Part shown: positions 1 through 7,702 of the stretch, piece by piece | Numbering within the stretch: the first letter of the stretch is position 1 | Layout: each line of letters begins with the position of its first letter | Assembly (NCBI RefSeq): GCF_900101745.1 | Contig: NZ_FNAD01000015.1 | Span: 95,942-159,941, forward strand | Length of the DNA stretch: 64,000 nucleotides | Source: Glycomyces harbinensis | Lineage (GTDB): Bacteria; Actinomycetota; Actinomycetes; Mycobacteriales; Micromonosporaceae | Reading direction: 5' to 3' | Translations under genes and position numbers: made by a program | Notes under the pieces: model-generated | The model's database searches: none | What the model was told of the DNA's origin: nothing | Seen by the model: the letters and a program-made list of their open reading frames with translations, nothing else

Positions 1-2
1 AC

Positions 3-2513
3 TGGACGCCGCCGGCCCAGCCGCGGATCGAGGTCCGGTCCCCCGCCGCGGTGACGCCGCGCGAACTGCCCGCCGACGTCACCGCGTTCACCGGGCGCGA
101 GAACGAACTGCGGGACCTGGAGGCGGCCCGGCTCGGCGACGAGGCCGAGGGCATCCCGCCCGCGTCGATCGTCGTCCTCTCCGGCATGGCCGGCGTCGGC
201 AAGACCGCCTCGGCGATCCACTGGTCGCGCAGGGTCGCCGGGGACTACCCCGACGGCCAGCTGTTCCTGGACCTGCGCGGCCACGCGGGGGTGCCGACGC
301 TGCGGCCCATCGAAGCGCTCGCGGCGATGCTGCGCACCCTCGGCCTGGACGACGACCAGGTCCCCGCGGACGCCGACCAGGCCGCCGCGCGGCTGCGCAC
401 CGCGACCGCGGGCCGGCGGATGCTCCTGCTGCTCGACAACGCGCGCTCGGCCGAGCAGGTCACGCCCCTGCTGCCGAGCGGACCTGGCTCCCTGGTGATC
501 GTGACGAGCCGCAACCACCTCGGCGACCTGCTCGCCCGCCACGGCGGCTTCCACCTCCCGCTCCGACCGCTGGACACGGAGGAAGCGGTCTCGCTCCTGA
601 AGTCCCTGCTGCGGCTGCCGCGCTCGGCCCGGCGCCCGGAGATCGACGAGCTCGCACGGCGCTGCGGCTACCTGCCGCTCGCGCTGCGGATCGCCGCCGC
701 GAACCTGGTCCACGGGCCGCAGGGCCTGGGCGAGTACACCGAGCGGCTCTCGTCCGGTGATCCCCTGGCGGCCTTGCAGATCGGCGACAGTCCCGAGACC
801 GCGGTCAAGGCGACGTTCGACCGCTCGTACGCCGCCCAGCCCGAGGACGCGCGCCACGTGTTCCGCATGTTCGGCATCGCACCGGTCGGCTCGCTGTCGA
901 TCGACGCGCTCGCCGCGGTCGCGGGCACCGGCCGGAAGGAGGCCGAGCGGGCCGCCGCGCAACTGGTGAACGCCAACATGGTCGACCGCGACGAACACGG
1001 CCGGCTCTCACTGCACGACCTGGTGCGCGACTACGCGAACGGCCTCGTCGACGCCGAGGACCCGCTGCGGGCCGAGGCGCTGGAGCGGCTGTTCACCTGG
1101 TACCGCGAGACGGCCGACGCGGCCGGCGGCACCCGGTACCCCGGCAGCGCCCGGCTGCAGCACCCCGACCACGCCGGAGGCGCCCCGCGCTTCGACGCCC
1201 CCGAGACCGCCGCGAGGTGGCTCGAAGAGGAGCGGGAGCAGCTCATCGCGATCGCCCGGTACGCCGCCGAGCACGGACACGGCTCGGTGGCCTGGCGCCT
1301 CGCGGACTCCCTCCGGGCCCACACCTGGGCGGCGATGGACAGCGTGGACTTCCTGGCGCTCGCGGACGCGGCGCTGCGCGGCGCCCGCGAGGTCGGCAGC
1401 GTCCCCGGCGAGGCGGTGGCCGAACTCGGCGCCTCGACCGCGTACCTCAAGGCCCGCGACTTCACCAACGCGGTCGAGCACGCCGCGCGCGCGGTCGAGC
1501 TGTCGCACCGCATCGACTGGGTCCCCGGCCAGGCCTCCGCGCACCACAACATGATGGTCGCCTGCTGGCTGACCGGGCGCCTGCGCCTCGCGCTCGAGCA
1601 CGGGGAGGCGGCGCTCGCGATCAACCGCGAGCACGGCAGGCTGCGGGGCCAGAGCGTCAACCTCGGCGCGCTCGGCGTGGTCTACGGCGAGCTCGGCGAA
1701 CTGCGCCGGGAACTGGAGCTGCACACGGAGGCGCTCACCATCGCCGAGAAGATCGGCGACTCGCGGCTGCAGCGCTCGCACCTGCGCAACCTCATGTCGG
1801 AGTCGATCGAACTGGGCAGCATGGACAAGGCCGAGCACCACATGGACCAGGTCATGCGGATCGAGGCCGACACCGGCGGCGGCGAGCTCACACCGCTCGC
1901 CGCGGGCGGCCTCGCTGAGCTGTACTCGGCGCTCGGCAGGTACGACGACGCGCTGCCGTACGCGGAGCTGGTCGTGCGCGAGGCGGAGACGAACGGCGAC
2001 CGGCGGCGGGAGGCCGAAGGCCTGGTCTCGGTCGCCGCAGTGCTCAACCGGCTGGGACGCCACTCGGAGGCGGTGGACGTCGCGGGCCGGGCCCTGGAAC
2101 CGGTCGGGAGCGACCTCATGGGCATCAGGATCAACGTCCTCATCGAACGCGCCGTCGGCCTCATCGAACTCGAGCAGATCGAGGCCGCCCAGGCGGACGC
2201 GGCGTCCGCGCTCGACCTGGCGCGCCGAGGCGGCTTCCTCATCCGTGAAGGACTGGCGCTCAACCTCCAGGCCGAGGCGGCACTGCACCTCGGGGAGACC
2301 GCGACCGCGCGCGGACTCGCCGAGGCCGCGGCGGACCTCCTGAGCCCCACCGGCTACCTCGCCGGCGAGGCCTGGTCGCTGTCGCTCCTGGGCGAAGCCA
2401 CCGGCGCCGACGGCGACGAGGAGGCGGCCGCCCGGTACCGGAGCCGGGTCGAGCAGACCTACGCGCAGACGGGCGCGCCCGTACCGACCCGGTTCGGCAC
2501 CGAACCGCAGTGA
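3..2513 (+). CDS. AfsR/SARP-type NB-ARC and TPR regulator, 5' truncated by the window
   Basis: The frame is open to the left edge, so the true start lies outside; a GTG at 51 exists but the text before it continues the usual linker of this family. The visible part begins at the junction LPADVTAFTGRE that follows the SARP/BTAD domain in AfsR-like proteins. A P-loop (GMAGVGKT, about residues 45-52 counted from 51), a Walker B-like LLLLDN and the winged-helix part of an NB-ARC ATPase follow, then a long TPR array from about residue 430 to the end. Such proteins are cytoplasmic transcriptional regulators of antibiotic and peptide clusters. Its position directly upstream of the bacteriocin genes, same strand, makes it a candidate cluster regulator, which is inference. 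A hairpin follows the stop at 2519-2539. Confidence 0.85.
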   Translation, partial: WTPPAQPRIEVRSPAAVTPRELPADVTAFTGRENELRDLEAARLGDEAEGIPPASIVVLSGMAGVGKTASAIHWSRRVAGDYPDGQLFLDLRGHAGVPTLRPIEALAAMLRTLGLDDDQVPADADQAAARLRTATAGRRMLLLLDNARSAEQVTPLLPSGPGSLVIVTSRNHLGDLLARHGGFHLPLRPLDTEEAVSLLKSLLRLPRSARRPEIDELARRCGYLPLALRIAAANLVHGPQGLGEYTERLSSGDPLAALQIGDSPETAVKATFDRSYAAQPEDARHVFRMFGIAPVGSLSIDALAAVAGTGRKEAERAAAQLVNANMVDRDEHGRLSLHDLVRDYANGLVDAEDPLRAEALERLFTWYRETADAAGGTRYPGSARLQHPDHAGGAPRFDAPETAARWLEEEREQLIAIARYAAEHGHGSVAWRLADSLRAHTWAAMDSVDFLALADAALRGAREVGSVPGEAVAELGASTAYLKARDFTNAVEHAARAVELSHRIDWVPGQASAHHNMMVACWLTGRLRLALEHGEAALAINREHGRLRGQSVNLGALGVVYGELGELRRELELHTEALTIAEKIGDSRLQRSHLRNLMSESIELGSMDKAEHHMDQVMRIEADTGGGELTPLAAGGLAELYSALGRYDDALPYAELVVREAETNGDRRREAEGLVSVAAVLNRLGRHSEAVDVAGRALEPVGSDLMGIRINVLIERAVGLIELEQIEAAQADAASALDLARRGGFLIREGLALNLQAEAALHLGETATARGLAEAAADLLSPTGYLAGEAWSLSLLGEATGADGDEEAAARYRSRVEQTYAQTGAPVPTRFGTEPQ

Positions 2514-2518
2514 ACCGG

Positions 2519-2539
2519 CCCGCCGCGAAGCGGGGCGGG
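2519..2539. terminator. Stem-loop after the AfsR-like gene
   Basis: CCCGCC and GGCGGG pair around a short loop immediately after the stop codon. There is no T-tract, which is common for high-GC terminators. It separates the regulator from the first precursor gene. Confidence 0.45.
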
Positions 2540-2543
2540 AGCC

Positions 2544-2586
2544 GGTGATCCGATCGGCTCGAATCGGCCGCCATCGCTTGTGCGGC
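2544..2586 (+). promoter_or_regulatory. Conserved precursor-gene element, copy 1
   Basis: First of three copies of a roughly 40-bp element. The core is TGATCCGATCGGCTC, and TTGTGC begins exactly 30 nt after the GATCC. Copies 2 and 3 (2978 and 3920) keep the same two blocks and the same 30-nt spacing. It lies about 135 nt upstream of the first precursor start. Promoter or operator function is inferred from its repeated position. Confidence 0.6.
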
Positions 2587-2679
2587 GGCCGATCCGGCTG
2601 CGATCGTCTCGGTACGGACGGGCATCCGCCCGATCCGGCCGCGGGCGAGACCGCCCGCACCGAGAGAGGATGAACTCCC

Positions 2680-2949
2680 ATGCAGCACATGTCGAAGAAG
2701 ACCCGGGTGGTGGCCTCGGCGGCCGGCGCGATCGGCGCCCTCGGACTGCTCACCGCCACGATCGGCCTGATGTGGGTCGCGGCCACGTACGGCGTCTCCC
2801 ACGCCACCGCGACCCGCATCGTCGACGCGGTCATCGCGGGCGGCGTCACGCTCGCCATCCTGTTCGGCGCGTTCCCGTGGGTCGTGCCGCTGTACGCCAC
2901 CATCCTTCACGTGACCAACTCCCGCACCAGGGCCGCCGCGATCCGCTAG
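2680..2949 (+). CDS. Circular-bacteriocin precursor-like peptide 1 (divergent copy)
   Basis: An 89-residue peptide with a basic N-terminus (SKKTR), a hydrophobic leader to about residue 31, then WVAATYGVSHATATRIVDAV, which aligns with the core start of the other two precursors and with the circularin A/uberolysin family pattern (VAGxLGxxxAAAT-IVN). The core is predicted to be about 58 residues. It is less like the other two: PWVVP replaces the glycine-rich stretch and the C-terminus is RTRAAAIR. A second ATG at 2689 gives an 86-aa alternative. The ribosome-binding region GAGAGGATGA is shared with precursors 2 and 3. Hairpins lie both in the leader (2641-2658) and after the gene. Assignment rests on motif similarity and context. 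Confidence 0.7.
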   Translation: MQHMSKKTRVVASAAGAIGALGLLTATIGLMWVAATYGVSHATATRIVDAVIAGGVTLAILFGAFPWVVPLYATILHVTNSRTRAAAIR

Positions 2950-2951
2950 GG

Positions 2952-2969
2952 CGGCGGCGTGCGCCGCCG
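2952..2969. terminator. Stem-loop after precursor 1
   Basis: CGGCGGC and GCCGCCG form a 7-bp stem with a GTGC tetraloop just after the stop codon of precursor 1. It probably ends or attenuates a single-gene transcript before the next promoter element at 2978. Confidence 0.5.
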
Positions 2970-2977
2970 GACCGAAC

Positions 2978-3020
2978 GATGATCCGGTCGGCTCATTTCG
3001 AACCGAAAGGCTTGTGCCGC
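2978..3020 (+). promoter_or_regulatory. Conserved precursor-gene element, copy 2
   Basis: Carries TGATCCGGTCGGCTC followed, 30 nt from GATCC, by TTGTGC. It is about 165 nt upstream of precursor 2. Between the element and the gene, 3045-3074 is a perfect 11-bp stem (GTTGCGGCCGG with its complement) around an 8-nt loop, so the transcript leader is structured. Confidence 0.6.
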
Positions 3021-3143
3021 ATCACCGAACGCTGGGATGGTGAAGTTGCGGCCGGGCAACGGTCCGGCCGCAACACAATGGATGGTTCGTCGCCGCATCG
3101 CGGACACCGATCGCGACGGACCGCCCCACGAGAGGATGAAACC

Positions 3144-3410
3144 ATGCAGCTCAAGAAGATCCTCGGCGGCGCGGCCGCCGGAGCCCTCGGCGTCGCCGGC
3201 CTGCTCACCGCCGGCCTCGCGCTGGCCTGGGTCGCCGGTTCGCTCGGCATCTCCGCGGCCGCCGCCAGCCAGATCGTCAACGCGATCATGGTCGGCGGCA
3301 CCGCCCTGGCCATCGTCATCGCGATCTTCGGCGGCGGCATCATCAGCGCCATCGCCTTCACCGTGCGTGCGATCGTCGCCCGCGTGGGCACCGCCCACGC
3401 GATCGCGTAA
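3144..3410 (+). CDS. Circular-bacteriocin precursor 2 (circularin A/uberolysin-like)
   Basis: An 88-residue peptide. Residues 1-28 form a lysine-containing hydrophobic leader ending ALA. The core begins WVAGSLGISAAAASQIVNAI, closely matching the start of circularin A-type cores (VAGxLGxxxAAATxIVN). The rest is helical, glycine- and isoleucine-rich, and ends in a basic, small-residue tail (ARVGTAHAIA), as in peptides that are joined head to tail. The predicted core is 59-60 residues, within the family's usual 58-70. The ATG at 3144 is chosen because CACGAGAGGATGA sits just upstream, as in the other copies; longer in-frame starts would read through the leader region. Mature rings of this family insert into target-cell membranes. 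Confidence 0.82.
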   Translation: MQLKKILGGAAAGALGVAGLLTAGLALAWVAGSLGISAAAASQIVNAIMVGGTALAIVIAIFGGGIISAIAFTVRAIVARVGTAHAIA

Positions 3411-3423
3411 CCCGCCACCAGCC

Positions 3424-3461
3424 TCGCCCCTCCGATCATCGCTTCCCGGTCGGAGGGGCGA
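3424..3461. terminator. Strong stem-loop after precursor 2
   Basis: TCGCCCCTCCGA and its exact complement form a 12-bp stem around a 14-nt loop, right after precursor 2. It could be a terminator or a partial attenuator that keeps structural-peptide mRNA more abundant than downstream mRNA. Confidence 0.6.
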
Positions 3462-3517
3462 TCGCGCGTTCGGGCCGCGCCTCGAAACCCGGAGCCGGAC
3501 AACCGGAGGAGAACACC

Positions 3518-3904
3518 ATGCAGAAGCTGTACGCCGCCGCCGTCCGCCCCGCGTTCGCCGCGATCGCCGTCTGCGCGTCCGTCGCCATCGCGCTCCTGCT
3601 CGCACGGGCGGTCCCCGACACGCCCCTCGTATGGGGCGCGGCGGCGGCACTGGCCGTCTTCGGCGCACTGATCCCGGCCCTCGTCGCACTGCTGCACCGG
3701 TCCCGCCGGCCCCGCCTGCGGATCGGCGCGGCGGCCGTCGCGGCGATGACCGCGCACGCCGCGGCCACGAACGATCTCGTCGCCCCCTACCCCCAAGCGG
3801 CCCTGACGGCCGTCGGCGCGGTCCTCGCGCTCGCGACCGCGACCGTCGTCCTGCTCGCCGCCGCCGAAGCCCGGGCCGCAAGGCCCGGACGCGACAGGAT
3901 CTGA
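3518..3904 (+). CDS. Small multi-pass membrane protein in the bacteriocin cluster
   Basis: A 128-aa protein with about four hydrophobic segments (roughly residues 12-30, 37-60, 68-86 and 92-113), a basic loop (RSRRPRLR) and an arginine-rich tail. A good ribosome-binding site (GGAGG, 8 nt upstream) supports the ATG at 3518. I recognise no family. It lies between precursors 2 and 3 on the same strand. Circular-bacteriocin producers need a dedicated immunity factor, usually a small basic membrane protein, and none is obvious elsewhere in the cluster, so an immunity role is a reasonable guess. It is larger than the usual 50-60 aa. Confidence 0.7.
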   Translation: MQKLYAAAVRPAFAAIAVCASVAIALLLARAVPDTPLVWGAAAALAVFGALIPALVALLHRSRRPRLRIGAAAVAAMTAHAAATNDLVAPYPQAALTAVGAVLALATATVVLLAAAEARAARPGRDRI

Positions 3905-3919
3905 ATCTCCGACGCACGC

Positions 3920-3962
3920 GGTGACCCGTTCGGCTCGAAGAGTCGCGGAACGATTGCGCACC
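3920..3962 (+). promoter_or_regulatory. Conserved precursor-gene element, copy 3
   Basis: Carries TGACCCGTTCGGCTC followed, 30 nt from GACCC, by TTGCGC. It lies 150 nt upstream of precursor 3. The leader in between can fold GCCCCGG (3991-3997) onto CCGGGGC (4014-4020). No such element precedes the 128-aa membrane protein gene, so it is specific to the precursors. Confidence 0.6.
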
Positions 3963-4069
3963 GCAGCAACGGAACTGAACACTGAGTACAGCCCCGGTCA
4001 ACCAGGGCTCACCCCGGGGCGGCCCCGGAGCGGACACCTCCGAAGCCGCCTCCCACGAGAGGATGACCA

Positions 4070-4336
4070 ATGAAACACAGCAACAAGGCGCTCGGCGCCG
4101 TCGCCGCGATGCTCGGCACCGCCGGACTGCTCACCGCGGGCATCGCGCTCGCCTGGGTCGCCGGCTCGCTCGGCCTGTCGGTCGCGGCCGCCACCCAGAT
4201 CGTCAACGCGATCATGGTCGGCGGGGCCGCGCTCGCCATCGTCATGGCACTGTTCGGCGCCGGCATCATCAGTGCGATCGCCTTCACCGTGCGTTCGATC
4301 GTGCTGCGCGTCGGCTCCCGCGCCGCGGTCGCCTAA
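4070..4336 (+). CDS. Circular-bacteriocin precursor 3 (circularin A/uberolysin-like)
   Basis: An 88-residue peptide very similar to precursor 2: leader with SNK near the N-terminus, hydrophobic to residue 28 (IALA), then WVAGSLGLSVAAATQIVNAI. Circularin A cores begin VAGxLG and continue AAATTIVN, so the match is direct. The core is 59-60 residues and ends RVGSRAAVA. The start follows CACGAGAGGATGACCA. Unlike precursors 1 and 2 no hairpin follows; the SpoIIM/DUF95 gene starts only 14 nt after the stop, so this copy probably heads the biosynthetic operon. Cleavage before W29 or V30 and ligation to A88 is a prediction. Confidence 0.85.
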   Translation: MKHSNKALGAVAAMLGTAGLLTAGIALAWVAGSLGLSVAAATQIVNAIMVGGAALAIVMALFGAGIISAIAFTVRSIVLRVGSRAAVA

Positions 4337-4350
4337 CCGGACCACATACG

Positions 4351-4905
4351 GTGCTGCTCGCATCACAGGTCAGGCTCACCGGTCGCACGCAGTACGTCGC
4401 GCTGCTGGTGAGCCTGACCGTCTTCATCACCGGCGCCCTGGTCGGGTACCACTCGCTCAGCGGCCTCGAACTCTTCACCGAAGGCGGGGACGGCGGCCAC
4501 GACCAGTCGCTGGCGGGCATCGTCGGCCAGAACCTCGGCGCGGCGATGCTCCTCTACTCGGGCGTCGTGACCCTCGGCATCAGCTCCCTGCTCGGACTGG
4601 GAATGACCTCCGCCTTCGTCGGCGCGACGATGGCCGTCGCCGTCGACAACGCCGGCTGGGGCGAGGTCATCGGCACCGCATGGGCCTACGCCCCCATCGA
4701 GTTCGGCGGATGCGTGGTCGCCGCGGCGGCCGGCCTCTACCCCGTCCTCTCCGTGATCGGCAAGGTCTTCGCCGCCGAGGAGCGCCTGGCGCTGCTCAGC
4801 ACCTACGCGCGCGGCCTCGTCGACTCCCTGAAACTGCTCGCCCTGGCCGTCGCGATGATCCTGTTCGCCGGGCTCGTCGAGCTGGTCGTCATCGTATTGG
4901 AGTGA
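4351..4905 (+). CDS. SpoIIM/DUF95-family membrane protein of circular-bacteriocin maturation
   Basis: A GTG start at 4351 gives 184 aa; an upstream in-frame start would overlap precursor 3. The protein has about five hydrophobic segments. The pattern Asn (QNLGAAMLLY), glycine-rich helix (GISSLLGLGMTSAFVG) and PIEFGGCVVAAAAG, with its conserved Glu, fits the SpoIIM/DUF95 family. Proteins of this family are a constant part of circular-bacteriocin clusters (AS-48, circularin A, carnocyclin A), where they are needed for production and take part in maturation, export or immunity; their exact chemistry is unsettled. Immediate linkage to a precursor gene is the strongest support for the cluster call. 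The next gene starts 4 nt downstream. Confidence 0.82.
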   Translation: MLLASQVRLTGRTQYVALLVSLTVFITGALVGYHSLSGLELFTEGGDGGHDQSLAGIVGQNLGAAMLLYSGVVTLGISSLLGLGMTSAFVGATMAVAVDNAGWGEVIGTAWAYAPIEFGGCVVAAAAGLYPVLSVIGKVFAAEERLALLSTYARGLVDSLKLLALAVAMILFAGLVELVVIVLE

Positions 4906-4909
4906 ACCG

Positions 4910-5509
4910 TTGAGCACCCAGGCACCGAACCCGGCCGCAGAGGTGGGCGACGCACCGCCGCCCGAGGAGGCGGCCGCCGCCGAGCCGCCCCGGCCGCCCG
5001 CCACCAGCCGACCGCTGTGGCTGATCGCGTACTTCGCGATCATCGCGCTCCTCGTGGCGCGGATCCCGCAGCTAGAGACCTATGTGGACGGCCGGATGCC
5101 GCAGGAGGCGCTCGACGCCATCGGCGACCCCGAACTCGAGCAATTGGCCGTCCGCAGCGCCATCATGATCGGCATCGTCCTCCTCGCGCTGGTCGCGGCC
5201 CTGTACCTCTCGCTCGCGGCGGTACTGGAGCGCGCGGTCTTCACCGCCAGGATCGCGATCGGGAAGGGCATGAGCTTCGGGCTGTACTTCCTCGTCATCA
5301 CGCTCTGCCTCATCCCGGCCAACCTGTTCAGCCTCCTCACCGGCGTGGTCGCGGTCCGCGAGCACATCTGGTACTTCCTGTACCTCGGCCTCATCGGGGT
5401 GGTGGCGCCGTTCGCCTACCGCAGCACCTGGAAAGGCCTGCCGCGCCGCAAGATCGCGCTCCTGTTCGCCACCACGATCGGCCTGACCGCCCTGACGGCG
5501 GCGGGCTGA
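4910..5509 (+). CDS. Membrane protein of the bacteriocin operon (CclD-like position)
   Basis: A TTG start at 4910 follows GGAGTGAACCG, giving 199 aa. The first 35 residues are a proline/alanine/glutamate-rich cytoplasmic tail. About four to five membrane segments follow (roughly 37-52, 82-108, 118-145, 150-168, 180-196). No enzymatic motif is visible. Circular-bacteriocin clusters usually contain, besides DUF95 and an ATPase, one medium and one large membrane protein; this is the medium one by size and position. Identity with a named family is not established. Confidence 0.75.
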   Translation: MSTQAPNPAAEVGDAPPPEEAAAAEPPRPPATSRPLWLIAYFAIIALLVARIPQLETYVDGRMPQEALDAIGDPELEQLAVRSAIMIGIVLLALVAALYLSLAAVLERAVFTARIAIGKGMSFGLYFLVITLCLIPANLFSLLTGVVAVREHIWYFLYLGLIGVVAPFAYRSTWKGLPRRKIALLFATTIGLTALTAAG

Positions 5510-5525
5510 CCCGGATGGACCCCCG

Positions 5526-7094
5526 ATGAGCGCGCACGCGGCGGTGAGGGCCGAGCCGGACGCCGCCGCGCGACCGGACCGGCCCGGCCGGGCCGCATTC
5601 CGCCGCTTCGGCGCCGTGCTGGACTTCAGGCACCTCGAACTGGTCACCGCGCTGCGGCTGCCGATGGGTCTGCGGCCCTTCCAGATCGGGTACGGCGGCG
5701 CGGTGCTCTTCGGGTTCGCGATCCTGGCGGCGGCTTCGGCAGCGGGGTTCGCGCTGTCGAACGCGCTGCTGAGCGAGCGCGCGGCCTCGGCGCAGGGGCT
5801 CCTGGTCGTGCTCGGCGTCGGCAACCTCTACATCGGGGGCGGCTATCTGCTGCGGGAGGCGTTCTCGGGCAGGCGGTTCCAGGTGTCGAACTCGTCGAAC
5901 ACCGCACTCTTCCGGGCCCTGGACCTGTCGGCCCGCGACGTACTCATCGTCTACTGCGGACTCAGGATCACCGGGTACTTCGCGGCCGTGGCCCTGGTGG
6001 ACGCGATGTTCCTGAACGCCTTCGCCTCTCGCCTGGATCTGGCGGGCGCCACGGTCGCGGCCGTCTTCGCGGTGCCGGCCGCGGCCTGGGCGGCGACGTT
6101 CGCCGTAGCCGCCCGGTCGGCCAGGCGCAGCGTGCGACCAACGGTCCACCGGCCCTGGGCGGTGCCGGCCCTCGTCGCCCTCGCGTTCTCGGCGACCTGG
6201 GCGACCTCGGCGCTGCTCATCGAGCCGATGCTCGACGCCGGGCCGGTCGCGTGGATCGCCCGAAGCGGCCCCGGCGCGTTCACGACCGCACTGGCACTGG
6301 CCTGTACCGCGATCGGCGCGGCGGCACTGGTCGTCGCGGCACTCGACGTGCGGCGGCTGTCGGCCGAGTCGTTCCCGATCCAGCAGACCGCTCCCCCGCG
6401 TACGATCCGCGGCGCCGCGCCGCGGTCCCTCACCGGCGTCCTCGCCCTGGAACTGCGGCGCAGCCCCTACTACGTGCCGGTGCGGCGGTCGGTCGCCGTC
6501 CTCGTCGCCGTCCTGGCCGCCGGCGTCGGCGTCCTCGCCTCCGGAGCGACGTGGCTGCCGCTCCCCTCGGTGCCGGAGCGGACCGCGTTCGTGCTCACCG
6601 CGGTCGCGCTCGCCACCGCGCTCGGACTCGCCGAACTCGTGCTTCGGGCCATCGGCCCGGTGACCTACACCGCGCAGTACCGGTTCGCATACGAATCAGG
6701 GCGTTCGAGCCGGTCGGTCGCGCTCGGCGCGATCATCTGCTGCGCACTCCCGGTGGCGCTCATGGGCATGGCAGTGGATGCCGTCGCGGTCGTCGCGGCG
6801 GGCGCCCAGGCCGCCCCGGGAGCGGCGACGAGTGCGGCGGTCACGGCCGTGGCCGCCGCGCTCGTCGCGGAGACGGTGATCGCGCCGCCGCGCAACGCCG
6901 ACGGGACGCTCGCGCCCAACCTCGTCGGAGCCGTCCTCGCCATGGTCGTGGCGGCCCCGGTGCTGCTGCCGTTCTCGTTCGCACTGCCCGCCGGCCAGGC
7001 TCTGGCCGGCGCCTACTCGATCTGCCTGCTAGGAGGTGCCTTCGCATGCGTGGAACGCCGCATTCGCTCACTGCCGTCGACATCGTCGACCTGA
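5526..7094 (+). CDS. Large multi-pass membrane protein of the bacteriocin operon
   Basis: A 522-aa integral membrane protein with roughly twelve hydrophobic helices after a short charged N-terminus, and a central charged loop (about residues 270-300). It ends inside the next gene, which starts at 7046, so the two are translationally linked. Large polytopic proteins of about 500-560 aa (the B proteins of AS-48, circularin A and carnocyclin A) are standard partners of the DUF95 protein and ATPase and are proposed to take part in cleavage, ring closure or export. It could also be the permease for the following ATPase, since no other permease lies next to that ATPase. Confidence 0.75.
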   Translation: MSAHAAVRAEPDAAARPDRPGRAAFRRFGAVLDFRHLELVTALRLPMGLRPFQIGYGGAVLFGFAILAAASAAGFALSNALLSERAASAQGLLVVLGVGNLYIGGGYLLREAFSGRRFQVSNSSNTALFRALDLSARDVLIVYCGLRITGYFAAVALVDAMFLNAFASRLDLAGATVAAVFAVPAAAWAATFAVAARSARRSVRPTVHRPWAVPALVALAFSATWATSALLIEPMLDAGPVAWIARSGPGAFTTALALACTAIGAAALVVAALDVRRLSAESFPIQQTAPPRTIRGAAPRSLTGVLALELRRSPYYVPVRRSVAVLVAVLAAGVGVLASGATWLPLPSVPERTAFVLTAVALATALGLAELVLRAIGPVTYTAQYRFAYESGRSSRSVALGAIICCALPVALMGMAVDAVAVVAAGAQAAPGAATSAAVTAVAAALVAETVIAPPRNADGTLAPNLVGAVLAMVVAAPVLLPFSFALPAGQALAGAYSICLLGGAFACVERRIRSLPSTSST

Positions 7095-7702
7095 CCGCCG
7101 GCTACGAGCGCGGGAAGCCGGTCTTCCTGGGCTTCTCGGTCTCCTTCCCCGGCCGCGGGACGACCCAGGTCCGGGGCCGCAACGGCTCGGGCAAGTCCAC
7201 CCTCGCGGAACTGTGCAGCGGGTACCTCAAACCCTGGAGCGGCACGGTGACCGTCGCGGGCCGCGACGCGGGCCACCCGTCCGCCCGGGCACACCGCCGC
7301 GTCTGCCGCACCGAACCGGCCCTGTACCCCAACCTGACCGCCCGCGACCACCTCTCCTTCGCGTCCCGCAGCGCCGGAGCCGATCCCGCCGCCGCGCACG
7401 AGCGCGCCCGCGAATACGGCCTCGGCGACTGGATGTCCGCGGAGGCCAAGGCCCTCTCCACCGGGAACCGCCGCAAGCTCTGGCTGGTGATGTGCACGCT
7501 CGGCGCCTTCGACGTCGCGATCCTCGACGAGCCGTTCAACGGCCTCGACGACCAGGGGCGCGACCGGCTGGCCGACGAGATGCGCGAGTGGTCCGAGCGG
7601 GCCGCGGTCCTCCTCATCGCGCACGCCGCCCCCGCCGAGGCGACGGTCGACGCGGCCTTCGACCTCGGCGCACCCGACCAACCGAAACCAGAGGAGTCCT
7701 GA
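7046..7702 (+). CDS. ABC transporter ATPase of the bacteriocin operon
   Basis: The ATG at 7046 has a perfect AGGAGGT 8 nt upstream and overlaps the preceding gene by 49 nt; longer frames would run through that gene. The 218-aa product has Walker A (GRNGSGKST, about residues 42-50) and Walker B with catalytic Glu (VAILDEPFNGLDD, about 157-169). The usual LSGGQ signature is altered to LSTGNRRK. It is short and has an atypical switch region (IAHAAP, with His). It corresponds to the single ATPase of circular-bacteriocin clusters that energises export. The next gene overlaps it in an ATGA. Confidence 0.85.
   Translation: MRGTPHSLTAVDIVDLTAGYERGKPVFLGFSVSFPGRGTTQVRGRNGSGKSTLAELCSGYLKPWSGTVTVAGRDAGHPSARAHRRVCRTEPALYPNLTARDHLSFASRSAGADPAAAHERAREYGLGDWMSAEAKALSTGNRRKLWLVMCTLGAFDVAILDEPFNGLDDQGRDRLADEMREWSERAAVLLIAHAAPAEATVDAAFDLGAPDQPKPEES

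Noticed and set aside
1008..2903. 631-codon minus-strand frame
   Set aside because: Antisense to the TPR region of the AfsR-like gene and to precursor 1, with no homology-like motif.
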